The notes: generated from the letters alone by a model not told the origin. A stretch of 64,000 nt of DNA from Streptomyces sp. R41 (GCF_041053055.1 NZ_CP163443.1:3596001-3660000); one strand, 5' to 3'; numbered from the stretch's first letter, positions 49,347 through 60,366 are shown. A program made the numbers and translations.

Positions 49347-50200
49347 GACCCCCGCCGCCCCTCCGGCGAGGCGAGCCACTCCAGCTTCGTCGCCGTATTC
49401 GCCTCCGGCAACGGCGTGTGCAGCACGATCGTGAGATCGGGCCGCGCCGGCACCTTCATGGCGGTGGACTCGACGGCGAGCAGTCCGACCAGCGGATGGT
49501 CGAGCTCCTTGCGGATCTGCCCGGCGTCCTCGATGTCCCGCCGCTCCCACAGCTCGGTGAACTCGTCGCTTTCCTCCCGGAGTTGGGCCAGCAGCTCCTG
49601 GAAGCCCTCGTCGTCGGGCGCGGCGGCGCACGACGCGCGGAACTGGGCGACGACCGTGCGCGCGTTCACCTCCCACGTCCGGGACCGGCCCCGGTAGAGG
49701 GGATCGGTGAAGAAGTCGACGATGCAGTTCTGCGTGTTCTCGGGGCGCATGCCGAGGACCATCCCGGCGGCGTCGTTGTACATCACGCAGTTGTAGTACC
49801 GGTCCATGATGTGCGCCGGATACGGCATCCAGGTGTCGATCAGCCGCCGCAGCCCGTCGCACATGTCCCGGTCCTCGGGCGCGACCTCGGCAGCGGGCGG
49901 ATTCAGACCGGCGAGTACGTACAGATGGCGCCGCTCGGCGTTGCTGAGCCGCAGCACGCGGGCGACCGCGTCGAGGACCTGCGGGGAGACGGAGATGTCC
50001 CGCCCCTGCTCCAGCCACTGGTACCAGGAGGCGCCCACGCCGGCGAGCACGGCGACCTCCTCGCGGCGCAGCCCGGGAGTGCGGCGGCGCGCCCCGCCGT
50101 CCGGCAGGCCGGCCTCCGCCGGGGTCACGCGCGCCCGGCGGCTCATCAGGAAGTCCCGCAGTTCCCGCCGTCGGTGGGTCCTGAGCGCGTCCTCCGTCAC
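49325..50200 (-). CDS. XRE regulator with MmyB-type ligand domain
   Basis: A 291-residue relative of the regulator at 43.2 kb. The helix-turn-helix is RRTPGLRREEVAVLAGVGASWYQWLEQGRD broken across residues about 40-70, and the ligand domain includes PAHIMDRYYNCVMYNDAAG. GTG 50200. It is divergent from the DHA2 exporter 91 bases away, so it most likely represses that exporter and responds to its substrate. Confidence 0.92.
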   Translation of the reverse strand: MTEDALRTHRRRELRDFLMSRRARVTPAEAGLPDGGARRRTPGLRREEVAVLAGVGASWYQWLEQGRDISVSPQVLDAVARVLRLSNAERRHLYVLAGLNPPAAEVAPEDRDMCDGLRRLIDTWMPYPAHIMDRYYNCVMYNDAAGMVLGMRPENTQNCIVDFFTDPLYRGRSRTWEVNARTVVAQFRASCAAAPDDEGFQELLAQLREESDEFTELWERRDIEDAGQIRKELDHPLVGLLAVESTAMKVPARPDLTIVLHTPLPEANTATKLEWLASPEGRRGSMYPVAG

Positions 50201-50291
50201 GTTCGAATCCCCCTCTTGGTGACTGGTGGTGCGACCACCAGCATAAGTTCCCGCTCCCCACGGTTATTCCGGCCGCAGCAAGCTCTTGCCC

Positions 50292-51773
50292 ATGGCGATC
50301 GACACCACCGAAACCACCTCCGCTCCCGTCCTCACACCTCCCGCGGACGTCCTCCAACCCCCGCCCGGCACCCGGCTGTCGACCCGCGACAAGCTCGTCC
50401 TGTTCGTGCTGTGCGCGGCGCAGTTCATGGTCGCGCTCGACTTCTCCGTACTGAACGTGGCACTGCCCGTGCTCGGCAGGGACCTGGGCATGAGCCAGTC
50501 CGCGCTGCAATGGGCGGTCACCGCCTTCGCGTTGCCGTCCGGCGGTTTCCTGCTCCTGTTCGGCCGCATCGGCGACCTGTACGGCCGGCGCAGGCTGTTC
50601 CTGACGGGCCTCGCCCTCTTCGGCGCGGCCTCGCTGCTCGCGACCTTCGCCTGGGACCCGGCGTCGTTCCTGGCCGGGCGGGCGTTGCAGGGGCTGGGCG
50701 CGGCGGCGATCGTGCCGACGGGCATGTCGCTGCTGACGACGACCTTCCCCGAGGGGCCGGCCCGTGACCGTGCCCTGGGCATCTCCGGCACGCTGCTGTC
50801 TCTCGGCTTCACGGTCGGCATGGTGGCGGGCGGCGTCCTGACCGACGCGCTGAGCTGGCGCTCGACGATGGGCCTGCTGTCGGTCTTCGCGCTGATCGTG
50901 CTGCCGCTGGCACCGGGTCTGCTGCCCGAGTCCCGCACCCCGGACCGGCCACGCCTGGACATCCCCGGCGCGGTCACCGTCACCGGCGGTCTGCTGGCCC
51001 TGATCTACTCCCTGTCGACGGCGGCCGAGCGCGGCTTCGGCGGCGCGGACGTCATCGCGACCCTCGTCGCGGGTGTGTTCCTGCTGGCCGCGTTCGTGTT
51101 CGTCGAGTCCCGCGCCCACGCCCCGCTCGTCTCCCTGCCCATGCTGCGCCGTCGCACGGTGGCGTGGGGCAACCTGGGCGGTCTGATCACCTTCTCCATG
51201 ATGTCGACGGTGGTCTTCGTCCTGACCCTGTACTTGCAGGAGACGCTCGACCTGTCCGCCTTCGAGACCGGTCTGGTCTTCGGCGTCCAGGGCCTGCTGT
51301 CGGCCGTCGCCGGGGTGTACGCCCCGAAGGTCATCGGCCGCTTCGGCGCCCGCCGTACGCTGGTCGGCTCGCTGGCAGGGCAGGGCCTGTTCGTGGCGGC
51401 GCTGGTGGGGCTGAACGCGCACACCTGGTCCGTCTGGCTCGCCACCGCCGCTGTCTCACTGGCCAGCATGTGCCACCTGGGCGCGATCATCTCGTACGGC
51501 CTGACCGTCACCTCGGGCGTCCCCGACGAGGAACAGGGCCTGGCCACGGGTCTGGTGACCTCCACTCAGCAGGTCGGCCTCACCATCGGCATCCCGCTGC
51601 TCGGCGTCCTGGCGACGACGTCGGACGACCTGCTCAGCGGCGTCCACACGGTCCTCGCCCTGGACGCGGCGATCGTCCTGGCGGCGGCGGTCCTGGTCGC
51701 GGTGGGACTCGGCCGGCGAGGCCCGAAGGCGGGCTCAGGATCGGTCGAGGCGGAGGCGCTCGGCCTTCGGTAG
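50292..51773 (+). CDS. DHA2-type MFS exporter
   Basis: A 493-residue, about 14-helix exporter with DFSVLNVALPVLG in helix 1 and GRIGDLYGRRRLF after helix 2. ATG 50292 (MAIDTTE) is preferred to the TTG six bases earlier. Its last 39 bases overlap the convergent MmcQ gene. The divergent XRE gene is its probable regulator; the pair resembles a drug-resistance or self-protection cassette inserted between conserved genes. Confidence 0.9.
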   Translation: MAIDTTETTSAPVLTPPADVLQPPPGTRLSTRDKLVLFVLCAAQFMVALDFSVLNVALPVLGRDLGMSQSALQWAVTAFALPSGGFLLLFGRIGDLYGRRRLFLTGLALFGAASLLATFAWDPASFLAGRALQGLGAAAIVPTGMSLLTTTFPEGPARDRALGISGTLLSLGFTVGMVAGGVLTDALSWRSTMGLLSVFALIVLPLAPGLLPESRTPDRPRLDIPGAVTVTGGLLALIYSLSTAAERGFGGADVIATLVAGVFLLAAFVFVESRAHAPLVSLPMLRRRTVAWGNLGGLITFSMMSTVVFVLTLYLQETLDLSAFETGLVFGVQGLLSAVAGVYAPKVIGRFGARRTLVGSLAGQGLFVAALVGLNAHTWSVWLATAAVSLASMCHLGAIISYGLTVTSGVPDEEQGLATGLVTSTQQVGLTIGIPLLGVLATTSDDLLSGVHTVLALDAAIVLAAAVLVAVGLGRRGPKAGSGSVEAEALGLR

Positions 51774-52094
51774 ACCGGCGACGACGAGATCGTAGGAATC
51801 CTCGATGAGCTCCCGGACCAGCCGGTCCGGGAGCTCGCCGTCGACCGTCACCGTGTTCCAGTGCCGCTTGTTCATGTGATACCCGGGGATGATCAGCCCC
51901 GGGTACTCGCCGCGCAGCCGGACCGCGTCGTCCGGGTCGCACTTCAGGTTGACCGTGAGCGGGCGCGCGTCCAGGTGCGTCAGCGCGAAGAGCTTGCCCA
52001 GCACCTTGAAGACCGAGACCTCCGGGGCGAAGGGGAAGTCCTCGACGGTCGCGTTGAAGGACAGGCAGAACGCGCGCAGCTGCTGCGGGGTCAC
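51735..52094 (-). CDS. MmcQ/YjbR-family protein
   Basis: A 119-residue protein with the CyaY-like fold of the MmcQ/YjbR family. Conserved blocks are VFKVLGKLFAL, NLKCDPDDAVRLR and the strongly conserved PGYHMNKRHWNTV. Possibly DNA-binding; function not established. GTG 52094 overlaps the stop of the CorC-type gene (GTGA), so it is the last gene of the phoH-ybeY-corC transcript. Confidence 0.9.
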   Translation of the reverse strand: MTPQQLRAFCLSFNATVEDFPFAPEVSVFKVLGKLFALTHLDARPLTVNLKCDPDDAVRLRGEYPGLIIPGYHMNKRHWNTVTVDGELPDRLVRELIEDSYDLVVAGLPKAERLRLDRS

Positions 52095-53395
52095 TCCGGC
52101 TTCTCCTCCTCGGGGGGGTCGACCGGGCCGACCGGCTCGACGAGCACGGTGACGATCTTGTTCCGGCGCCCGGCCGCGGCCTCCGCGGTCAGCCGCAGTT
52201 CGCGCCCGTCGGGCAGCTCGACCACCGACGAGGCCGCGGCGATCGGGACCCGCCCGAGCGCCTTGGCGAGCAGTCCGCCGACGGTCTCCACGTCCTCGTC
52301 GTCGTACGCCTCGAAGCCGTACAGCTCGCCGAGGTCGCCGATGTCAAGGCGGGCGGTGACGCGGTAGCGGTCGTCGCCGAGCTCCTGGACGGGCGGCAGT
52401 TCGCGGTCGTACTCGTCGGTGATCTCGCCGACGATCTCCTCGAGGATGTCCTCGATGGTGACGATGCCGGCCGTGCCGCCGTACTCGTCGATGACGACGG
52501 CGACGTGGTTGCGCTCCTGCTGCATCTCGCGCAGCAGATCGCCCGCGTTCTTGGTGTCGGGCACGAAGGCGGCGGGCCGCATGGCCGTCGACACCAGCTC
52601 GGACTCGGCCTCCCGGCTGATGTGCGTCTTGCGGGCCAGGTCCTTCAGATACACGATCCCCACGACGTCGTCCTCGCTCTCCCCGGTGACGGGGATGCGC
52701 GAGAAGCCCGAGCGCAGCGCGAGGGTCAGCGCCTGACGGATGGTCTTGTAGCGCTCGATGACGACGAGGTCGGTCCTCGGGACCATGACCTCGCGTACGA
52801 GGGTGTCGCCCAACTCGAAGACGGAGTGCACCATACGGCGCTCCTCGTCCTCGATGAGGGACTCCTTCTCGGCGAGGTCGACCAGCGCGCGCAGCTCGGC
52901 CTCGGAGGCGAACGGGCCGCGTCTGAAGCCCTTGCCGGGCGTCAGCGCGTTGCCGATGAGGATGAGCAGGGGCGGGATCGGGCCCATGACCCGGGCCAGC
53001 GGTAGCAGTACGTACGCCGCCGCGGTCGCCGTGTTCAGCGGGTGCTGGCGGCCGATGGTGCGCGGGGAGACGCCGACCGCGACGTACGAGACGAGGACCA
53101 TGACGCCGATGGCGACGGTCAGTGCCTGCCAGGTCCTGTCGAACTCCTTCAGGCAGGCGTACGTGACGAGCGTGGCGGCCGCCATTTCGCAGGCGACGCG
53201 CACGAGCAGCGCCACGTTCAGGTAGCGGGTCGGGTCGGCGGCGACCTGCGCGAGCTTGGCACTGCCGCGCCGGCCGCTGCGTACGGCCTCCTCGGCGCGG
53301 AAGCTGGAGACGCGCGCGAGGCCCGCCTCCGCGCAGGCGGCGAGCCAGGCGACGACGACCAGCAGGACGGCGCCGAGGACGAGTTGGGGACTCAT
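52091..53395 (-). CDS. CorC/HlyC-type CNNM-CBS membrane protein
   Basis: A 434-residue hemolysin-like protein: an N-terminal DUF21 (CNNM) domain with about four hydrophobic segments, a CBS pair ([20 protein letters not shown] and [20 protein letters not shown]), and a C-terminal CorC_HlyC domain. Family members are linked to magnesium or cobalt efflux. Start ATG 53395 overlaps the ybeY stop and its own stop overlaps the MmcQ start. Confidence 0.94.
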   Translation of the reverse strand: MSPQLVLGAVLLVVVAWLAACAEAGLARVSSFRAEEAVRSGRRGSAKLAQVAADPTRYLNVALLVRVACEMAAATLVTYACLKEFDRTWQALTVAIGVMVLVSYVAVGVSPRTIGRQHPLNTATAAAYVLLPLARVMGPIPPLLILIGNALTPGKGFRRGPFASEAELRALVDLAEKESLIEDEERRMVHSVFELGDTLVREVMVPRTDLVVIERYKTIRQALTLALRSGFSRIPVTGESEDDVVGIVYLKDLARKTHISREAESELVSTAMRPAAFVPDTKNAGDLLREMQQERNHVAVVIDEYGGTAGIVTIEDILEEIVGEITDEYDRELPPVQELGDDRYRVTARLDIGDLGELYGFEAYDDEDVETVGGLLAKALGRVPIAAASSVVELPDGRELRLTAEAAAGRRNKIVTVLVEPVGPVDPPEEEKPE

Positions 53396-53889
53396 GACAC
53401 GGTCGGCGCCGGCGAGGGGCCCGTCATGCCCTTCTCCGCGCGCCAGCCGTCCACGATGGCGGCCTGGAGGCCGAACATCTCGGCCTTCTCGTCCGCCTCC
53501 TCGTGGTCGTAGCCGAGCAGGTGCAGCACTCCATGGACGGTGAGGAGCTGGAGCTCCTCGTCCATGGAGTGCTGCGTCGCGGCTTCCTTGCCCTGCCGCT
53601 CGGCGACCTCCGGGCAGAGCACGATGTCGCCGAGCAGGCCCTGCGGCGGCTCGTCGTCGTCCTTCGACGGCGGCCGCAGCTCATCCATGGGAAAGGACAT
53701 GACATCCGTCGGGCCCGGCAGGTCCATCCACTGGATGTGCAGCTGCTCCATGGCGTCGGCGTCCACGACGATCACCGAGAGCTCGGAGAGCGGGTGGATG
53801 CGCATCCGTGCGAGCGCGTAGCGGGCGATGTCGAGGATCGCCTGCTCGTCGACCTCGGTTCCGGACTCGTTGTTGACGTCGATCGACAT
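53392..53889 (-). CDS. ybeY: Endoribonuclease YbeY
   Basis: A 165-residue zinc-dependent RNase for 16S rRNA 3'-end maturation and ribosome quality control. The signature [12 protein letters not shown] gives the three zinc-binding histidines (H-x3-H-x5-H). Other conserved parts are [24 protein letters not shown] (here [17 protein letters not shown]). It sits 12 bases after the phoH stop. Confidence 0.97.
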   Translation of the reverse strand: MSIDVNNESGTEVDEQAILDIARYALARMRIHPLSELSVIVVDADAMEQLHIQWMDLPGPTDVMSFPMDELRPPSKDDDEPPQGLLGDIVLCPEVAERQGKEAATQHSMDEELQLLTVHGVLHLLGYDHEEADEKAEMFGLQAAIVDGWRAEKGMTGPSPAPTVS

Positions 53890-53901
53890 GGTCGTGCTGG
53901 T

Positions 53902-54969
<1,068 letters not shown>

Positions 54970-55084
54970 GGGCCGGCTCTGTAGGCCTGCTTTTCCTCCT
55001 TGATCGGCACGCTTGCCACGGGGGCAGCCTTGCGGTTCCAAGCGTACGTCGCCGCACTGACAGAGCCGTAGGGCTTTTCCTCAC

Positions 55085-55165
55085 CTCACGCGGAGCGCCT
55101 CCTCACGTGACACCGAGCGCCTCCTCACGTCACGCGGAGCGCCACACGGAGCCTCACGCGGAGCG
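55085..55165. repeat. Irregular tandem copies of the PfkB 3' end
   Basis: CTCACG followed by CGGAGCG-like sequence starts at 55085, 55102, 55124 and 55153 (spacings 17, 22, 29). The last is the stop region of the PfkB gene (Arg-Ser-Ala-stop); the others are noncoding copies in the gap to phoH. Confidence 0.75.
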
Positions 55166-56263
55166 TCCGAACCCGATCGTCGGCACCGCACGGCGCAGCG
55201 GCCACGGCCGCGTCACCTCGGGCAGCAGCCCCTCCAGAAACGCATAGCGTCTCAGGGCCGTCGGATCCTGATCGTCGACGGACTGGACACGACGCCACCA
55301 GGCGGCGATCTCGGACCAGCCGGGCGCCGACAGCGACCCCCCGAACTCCTGGACGGAGAGGGCGGCGGTCAGCCCGGCGAAGGCGAGGCGGTCGGCGAGG
55401 GGCCAGTCGGCCAGGGTGCCCATGACGAAGCCCGCGACGAAGACGTCACCGGCGCCGGTGGGGTCCATGGCCTCGACGGCGATCGCCGGGACCTCGGCGG
55501 TCTCACCGGTACGGCCGTCCACGGCGTACGCGCCCTCCGAGCCGAGGGTGACGACCGCCAGCGGTACGTGCTCGGTCAGCGCGTGCGCCGCCGCGCGCGG
55601 GCAGTCGGCGCCGGTGTACCGCATGGCCTCCTCCGCGTTCGGCAGAAACGCCTCGCAGTGCTCCAGATCGGCGAGGCCCGCCAGGTCCCAGCGGCCGGTG
55701 TCGTCCCAGCCGACGTCCGCGAAGATCCGGGTGCCCTTGCTCGCGGCCTGCCCGATCCATGGCGCGCGCGTGCCCGGCGTCAGCGCGGCTACGGCGGCAC
55801 GCGCGCGTGGCGGGCAGTCCGGCGCGGGTTCCTCGGGTGGCGGCTCGTGCCCGTGGCTGACCATCGTGCGCTCGCCCTCGTACGCCATCGACACGGTGAC
55901 CGGGGAGTGCCAGCCGGGTACGGTGCGCGACGGGGCGAGGTCGATGCCCTCGCCCTGCTCCAGGGCGTCCCAGCAGTACTCCCCGTAGTGGTCGTCGCCG
56001 AAGGCCGCCGCCAGGGAGGTTTTCAGCCCCAGCCGTGCGAGGGCGGTCGCCATGTTGGCGACTCCGCCCGGGCTTGAACCCATCCCCCGCGCCCAGGACT
56101 CCGTCCCCCGCACGGGGGCGGAGTCGAGCCCGGTGAAGATGATGTCCAGGAAGACCGTGCCCGTGAGATAGACGTCCCAGGGCGGGTCCTGGGGGGTGCG
56201 CAGGCCGGCGAGCGGGTCGACGTGGGCCTGGCAGTACGGTCGCTCTCCGTTGGACGCGATCAC
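55154..56263 (-). CDS. PfkB-family carbohydrate kinase
   Basis: A 369-residue ribokinase-like sugar kinase. N-terminal motif SSPGGVANMATALARLG and the C-terminal PfkB signature DPTGAGDVFVAGF with the catalytic Asp are intact. GTG 56263 is chosen because AGGGAG lies upstream; the longer frame runs into a repeat. The substrate is unknown; the family covers ribose, adenosine, fructose and 2-keto-3-deoxygluconate, and the nearby glucarate dehydratase makes a sugar-acid product possible. Confidence 0.88.
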   Translation of the reverse strand: MIASNGERPYCQAHVDPLAGLRTPQDPPWDVYLTGTVFLDIIFTGLDSAPVRGTESWARGMGSSPGGVANMATALARLGLKTSLAAAFGDDHYGEYCWDALEQGEGIDLAPSRTVPGWHSPVTVSMAYEGERTMVSHGHEPPPEEPAPDCPPRARAAVAALTPGTRAPWIGQAASKGTRIFADVGWDDTGRWDLAGLADLEHCEAFLPNAEEAMRYTGADCPRAAAHALTEHVPLAVVTLGSEGAYAVDGRTGETAEVPAIAVEAMDPTGAGDVFVAGFVMGTLADWPLADRLAFAGLTAALSVQEFGGSLSAPGWSEIAAWWRRVQSVDDQDPTALRRYAFLEGLLPEVTRPWPLRRAVPTIGFGRSA

Positions 56264-56337
56264 GGTGCGCTCCCTGACGTGGTGCGGATCTGGCCAGTGT
56301 GCACCACCCCACCCACCGGACACCCGCCCGGTCAGGG

Positions 56338-56485
56338 CCGTTTTCACCCCCTCCGCCCCGTCAGGGGCGAGGGGAACTGCGCGACAAGCCCCCACCGACC
56401 CGTAGCCAAAAGACAGTCCGAGGGGGGCCTGGGGGGCGAAGCCTCCCAGGTACGGGAATGGGTAGGGGGGAGGGGGGCGAAAAAG
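56338..56485. repeat. Dispersed intergenic repeat, type A
   Basis: Has GGGGAACTGCGCGACAAGCC (56371-56390), then a GGGGGGCCTGGGGGGCGAAG stretch and CCCAGGTACGGGA with slight divergence from the second core. Lies between PfkB and gudD. Confidence 0.85.
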
Positions 56486-57781
56486 TCACCACCGCGGCAT
56501 GGACGGCGCAACCCACCCCGGCTCAGCCACCCGCATGGCCCCCGCGTCATCACGCTCCCGCAGCGAACCGTCGTCATCGAGCCACCGCCGGTGGAGCACC
56601 CCCAAAGCCCCCCGGTCGAGCTCGACCCCGAGCCCAGGCGCGTCGGAGACCTTCACACACCCGCCCTCGAAAGCGAGCCGCTCGGTCAGCACATCCTCGG
56701 ACTGCCACGGATAGTGGGAGTCGCAGGCATGGTGAAGACCAGGAATCGTCGACGCGACCTGCGTCATCGCGGCGAGCGAGATCCCCAGATGGGTGTTGGA
56801 GTGCATGGACACCCCGACGCCGAACGTCCGGCAGATGGCAGCCAGTTCCCGGGTGTTCCGCAGCCCACCCCAGTAGTGGTGATCGGACAGCACGACCCGC
56901 ACGGCCCCCGCCATGAAGGCCTCCGGGATCTCCGCGAACGTCGTCACGCACATGTTGGTGGCCAGCGGCACGGACGTCCCCGCCGCGACCTCGGCCATCG
57001 CGGCCGTCCCGAGCGTCGGATCCTCCAGGTACTCGAGTACGTCCGCCAACGCCTCCGCGACCTTCAGCGAGGTCGTAACGGACCAGGCCCCGTTGGGGTC
57101 GAGCCGCAGCGGATGCCCGGGGAAGGCCTCCGCGAGCGCCCGCACGGCGGCGATCTCCTGCTCGGGAGGAAAGACCCCGCCCTTGAGCTTGAACGAAGTG
57201 AACCCGTACCGCTCGGTGAACGTCCGCGCCTGCGCGACGACTCCGGCCGGGTCGAGCGCGGCTCCCCAGTCGTCCTTCTCTCCGGCGACCCCTTCGGGAT
57301 GGCCGGCCCACTTGTAGAAGAGGTACGCGCTGTACTCCACCGCATCCCGCACCTTGCCGCCGAGCAGCGCGTGCACAGGCAGTCCCAGCGCCTTGCCGAG
57401 CGCGTCCAGACAGGCCACCTCGAAGCCGGAGACAACCGACAGCCGCAGCTTGTCCGCGGTCTGCACCCCGCGCAGGCCGCCGACGTCGACCTGGCCCTCC
57501 ACCCGCGCCCGTTCGACGGCAACCTCGTTCACCACCGTGAACAGTCCGTTCAGATCGGAGACCTGCCGCCCCACCAGCTTCCGCGCGAACGGCTGGGCGA
57601 GCTCCAGATACGTGCCGTCGCCGTACGTCTCGCCGACGCCCGTCACCCCGTCCGCCGTGACGACCTCCACGATCAGCCGGGGGGTGTACGGCTGGTGCAC
57701 GCCCTGCGTGTTCAGCAGGGGCGGGTCGGCGACGAGGATCGGGGTCAGCCGGACCTCGGTGATGGTCAGATCGCGAGTCAC
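56486..57781 (-). CDS. gudD: Glucarate dehydratase
   Basis: A 431-residue enolase-superfamily enzyme that dehydrates D-glucarate to 5-keto-4-deoxyglucarate. The KxK base motif is in TSFKLKGGVFPP, metal ligands in LRLDPNGAWS and downstream acidic residues, and the second-half catalytic His in MHSNTHLGISLAAM. GTG 57781 follows AGGAG. A compact AT-rich palindrome lies 40-57 bases upstream. No uptake system or downstream aldolase is next to it in this window. Confidence 0.93.
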   Translation of the reverse strand: MTRDLTITEVRLTPILVADPPLLNTQGVHQPYTPRLIVEVVTADGVTGVGETYGDGTYLELAQPFARKLVGRQVSDLNGLFTVVNEVAVERARVEGQVDVGGLRGVQTADKLRLSVVSGFEVACLDALGKALGLPVHALLGGKVRDAVEYSAYLFYKWAGHPEGVAGEKDDWGAALDPAGVVAQARTFTERYGFTSFKLKGGVFPPEQEIAAVRALAEAFPGHPLRLDPNGAWSVTTSLKVAEALADVLEYLEDPTLGTAAMAEVAAGTSVPLATNMCVTTFAEIPEAFMAGAVRVVLSDHHYWGGLRNTRELAAICRTFGVGVSMHSNTHLGISLAAMTQVASTIPGLHHACDSHYPWQSEDVLTERLAFEGGCVKVSDAPGLGVELDRGALGVLHRRWLDDDGSLRERDDAGAMRVAEPGWVAPSMPRW

Positions 57782-57820
57782 GGGACGACTCCTACGGTGG
57801 GCGACACCAGCTGCGTACAC

Positions 57821-57838
57821 CATCTATGTATGAAGATG
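57821..57838. promoter_or_regulatory. AT-rich inverted repeat upstream of gudD
   Basis: CATCTATGTATGAAGATG pairs CATCT with AGATG around an 8-base spacer. It is unusually AT-rich for this DNA and lies in the 310-base divergent gap between gudD and an MFS gene, so it may be an operator for either. The rest of the gap (57839-58091) shows nothing else I recognise. Confidence 0.4.
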
Positions 57839-58091
57839 AAGATTAGGTAGGCGAACAACTGGCCGTCAATGGACCCGCCATGGGTGTCGCCAACCACCCG
57901 GCACGGCGGCAGGCGAAAGCAACCTGTCTACCCCAGCACACCCACCCCAAACAGAACGTGCCCCACATCACACCGCCCCGCCTTCTTCGCAGCCCCACCC
58001 CCTTGATACAAATTGCCCGCGCGTTCCTGTCCGTCGACAGCCGCCCAACCCCCTTCTTGAGCCGCTTCTTTCGCATGCCCTGGGAACGCCC

Positions 58092-59336
58092 GTGTCCGCC
58101 CGCACCACCACACCCTGGCCCCTCGTCGCCCTTTTCACGGCCGGGTACCTCGCCGCGTATCTGCTGCCGACCACCGTCGGCAGACTCGACGCCGGCCTCC
58201 CGCTCTCGGCCACGCAGGCCGGCGCCATCGGCAGCGCGCTGCTGCTGAGTTCGGCGGCGGCGGGGTTCCTGCTCGCCGCCCGGGTCGACCGCTTCGGCCC
58301 GCGCAGGCTCGCCCGCACGGGCCTGCTCCTCGCGGCCGTCGGCTACGGCACCGCCGCCCTCAGCTCGACCGTCCCGCTGGTCATCGCCGGCGCGATCGTC
58401 GGCGGCTTCGGCTCCGGTACGGCCACCACGGTCGCCGCGACCGGCATCGCCGCCCAGCGCGACCCCCACCGCACCACCACCCTGGGCCTGCTCGGCGTCT
58501 CCGCCCTCGCGGGCGCGCTGTATCTGACGATCCCCCACCTCGGCCCGGCCCACGGCCTCCCCCTCGCCGCGATCGCCTGCACGGCGCTGCTCGTGCTGCC
58601 CCTGGCCGGACGCCTCCCGGCCCGCACCCCCGCGACCCGGACGCTCCGCGCCACGACCCCGCTCCCGCACCCCCGCTCCGGCCTGGTCCTCGCCGCCGCC
58701 ATGCTCTTCTGGTCCCTCGCCCAGAACTCCCTCTGGGGCGTCAGCGGCCGCATCGGACTGACGCAGGCGGGGCTCACCGAAGTCACGGTCGGAGTGGTCT
58801 TCGCGGTGGCGCTCGGCGCCGGGCTGCTGGGTGTGATCGGCGCGGGCGCGCTGGGCCCGCGGCTCGGTCTGGCGCTGCCGATCGGCGCGGGTACGGCGCT
58901 GATCGCCGGCTGCATCGCGCTCAGCGCGGCGGCGAGCGACCTGTCCTCGTTCGCGACGGGCGAGATCGCCTGGAACACGCTCTACCCGGTCGTGCTCTCG
59001 TACGTGATCGGCCTCGCCGCTTCCCTGGACCCGCGCGGACGGTGGGCTGTCCTCGTCGGCTCGGCCTCCTCACTGGGCACGGCGTGCGGCCCGCTCGCCG
59101 GCAGTCTGCTCTCCGCGCGGGCGGGTTTCCCGGCGATGGGCGTGCTCCTGGCGCTCGGACTGCTCCTGGTCACCGTCCCGATGACGGCCGTGGCGCTGCG
59201 CCCCAGGCGCGGCACCCCGCAGGAACACCCGGTCGTCGAGATCCCGCTGGAGGCCGTGCCCGCCCAGCGGACGGCGTACGACATGGCGGGACCCCGGCAG
59301 GCGGCAGCGGCCACACCGGGGTCCGGAACCGCCTGA
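58092..59336 (+). CDS. MFS transporter
   Basis: A 414-residue, about 12-helix MFS protein with the loop AARVDRFGPRRLAR after helix 2. The start is GTG 58092 with a GGGA stretch nearby. It is divergent from gudD, but sequence alone does not show whether it carries sugar acids or exports drugs. Its soluble C-terminal tail of about 45 residues is long. Confidence 0.82.
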   Translation: MSARTTTPWPLVALFTAGYLAAYLLPTTVGRLDAGLPLSATQAGAIGSALLLSSAAAGFLLAARVDRFGPRRLARTGLLLAAVGYGTAALSSTVPLVIAGAIVGGFGSGTATTVAATGIAAQRDPHRTTTLGLLGVSALAGALYLTIPHLGPAHGLPLAAIACTALLVLPLAGRLPARTPATRTLRATTPLPHPRSGLVLAAAMLFWSLAQNSLWGVSGRIGLTQAGLTEVTVGVVFAVALGAGLLGVIGAGALGPRLGLALPIGAGTALIAGCIALSAAASDLSSFATGEIAWNTLYPVVLSYVIGLAASLDPRGRWAVLVGSASSLGTACGPLAGSLLSARAGFPAMGVLLALGLLLVTVPMTAVALRPRRGTPQEHPVVEIPLEAVPAQRTAYDMAGPRQAAAATPGSGTA

Positions 59337-59339
59337 CGG

Positions 59340-59400
59340 CTACGCGAACTCGAGCTGCTCGATCGAACGCGAGCTACCCGAACTCGTACGCCTCGACCTC
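59340..59400. repeat. 34-bp tandem duplication at the deaminase stop
   Basis: CTACGCGAACTCGAGCTGCT (59340) and CTACCCGAACTCGTACGCCT (59374) are diverged copies. The second contains the stop and last codons of the deaminase gene (Tyr-Glu-Phe-Gly-stop). Confidence 0.7.
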
Positions 59401-60366
59401 GGCGAAGTAGCGGGCCCGCCGCTCCTCGTCGTGCTCCAGGAAGGACGCCTCGAACGAATTGCGCGCCAGCTCCCGCATCCGTTCCCGATCCAGCCCCAGC
59501 GCGTCGTGCACGGCGTGGAAGGTGTCGCCGATATAGCCCCCGAAGTACGCGGGGTCGTCGGAGTTGACGGTGCACAGCAGCCCGGCGTCCATCATGGCGG
59601 GCAGCGGGTGGTCCTCCAGGACGTCCACGGCGCGCAGCCGTACGTTCGACAGCGGGCACAGCGTCAGCGGCACCCGGTCCCGTACCAGCCGCTCGACGAG
59701 CTCGGGGTCCTCCATGCAGCGCAGCCCGTGGTCGATGCGCTCGACGCCGAGCACGTCCAGCGCCTCGGTGATGTAGGCGGGCGGGCCCTCCTCGCCGGCG
59801 TGCGCGACGCGCCGCAGACCGAGCGCGGCGGCGGCCTCGTACACCTCGCGGAACTTGACCGGCGGGTGTCCCACCTCTGCGGAGTCGAGGCCGATGCCGA
59901 CGATCCGGTCGAGGTACGGCTTCGCGGCCTCCAGAGTCTCCATCGCCGACTCGGCGGACTCGTCCCGCAGGAAGCACATGATCAGCTGCGTGGAGATGCC
60001 GTGCGTCTCCTCGCTGCGGGCCAGCGCCCGGGACAATCCCTCGACGACCGTGCCCATCCCCACCCCACGGGCGATGTGGGCCTGCGGATCGAAGAAGATC
60101 TCCGCGTGCCGCACGCCCTGCGCGGCGGCCCGCGCCAGGTAGGCGTCGGCCAGGTCGGCGAAGTCCTGTTCCGTCCGCAGTACGGCCATGAGCTCGTAGT
60201 ACAGGTTCAGGAACGACTGCAGATCGTCGAAGAGATACGCCTTGCGCAGCTCTTCGGTGTCCGCGTACGGCAGCGTCACGCCGTTGCGCGCGGCGAGCGC
60301 GAAGGCCAGCTCGGGTTCGAGGGTGCCTTCGATGTGGAGGTGCAGTTCTGCTTTGGGGAGGGGCAT
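59374..60366 (-). CDS. Adenosine/adenine deaminase family protein
   Basis: A 330-residue zinc amidohydrolase of the ADA superfamily. Motifs are ELHLHIEGT (metal HxH), RVAHAGEEG (metal His and catalytic Glu), RIDHGLRC, and CTVNSDDPAYFGGY (metal Asp). The last motif is more like adenine deaminases of the Aah1 type than classical adenosine deaminases, so the substrate may be adenine. ATG 60366 (MPLPKAELHL) is the best start although its ribosome site is weak. Confidence 0.9.
   Translation of the reverse strand: MPLPKAELHLHIEGTLEPELAFALAARNGVTLPYADTEELRKAYLFDDLQSFLNLYYELMAVLRTEQDFADLADAYLARAAAQGVRHAEIFFDPQAHIARGVGMGTVVEGLSRALARSEETHGISTQLIMCFLRDESAESAMETLEAAKPYLDRIVGIGLDSAEVGHPPVKFREVYEAAAALGLRRVAHAGEEGPPAYITEALDVLGVERIDHGLRCMEDPELVERLVRDRVPLTLCPLSNVRLRAVDVLEDHPLPAMMDAGLLCTVNSDDPAYFGGYIGDTFHAVHDALGLDRERMRELARNSFEASFLEHDEERRARYFAEVEAYEFG

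Noticed and set aside
50195..50215. GTTCGAATCC resembling a tRNA T-loop
   Set aside because: The flanking bases do not form a T stem and no acceptor, D or anticodon arm can be drawn around it; it is the 5' region of the XRE gene.
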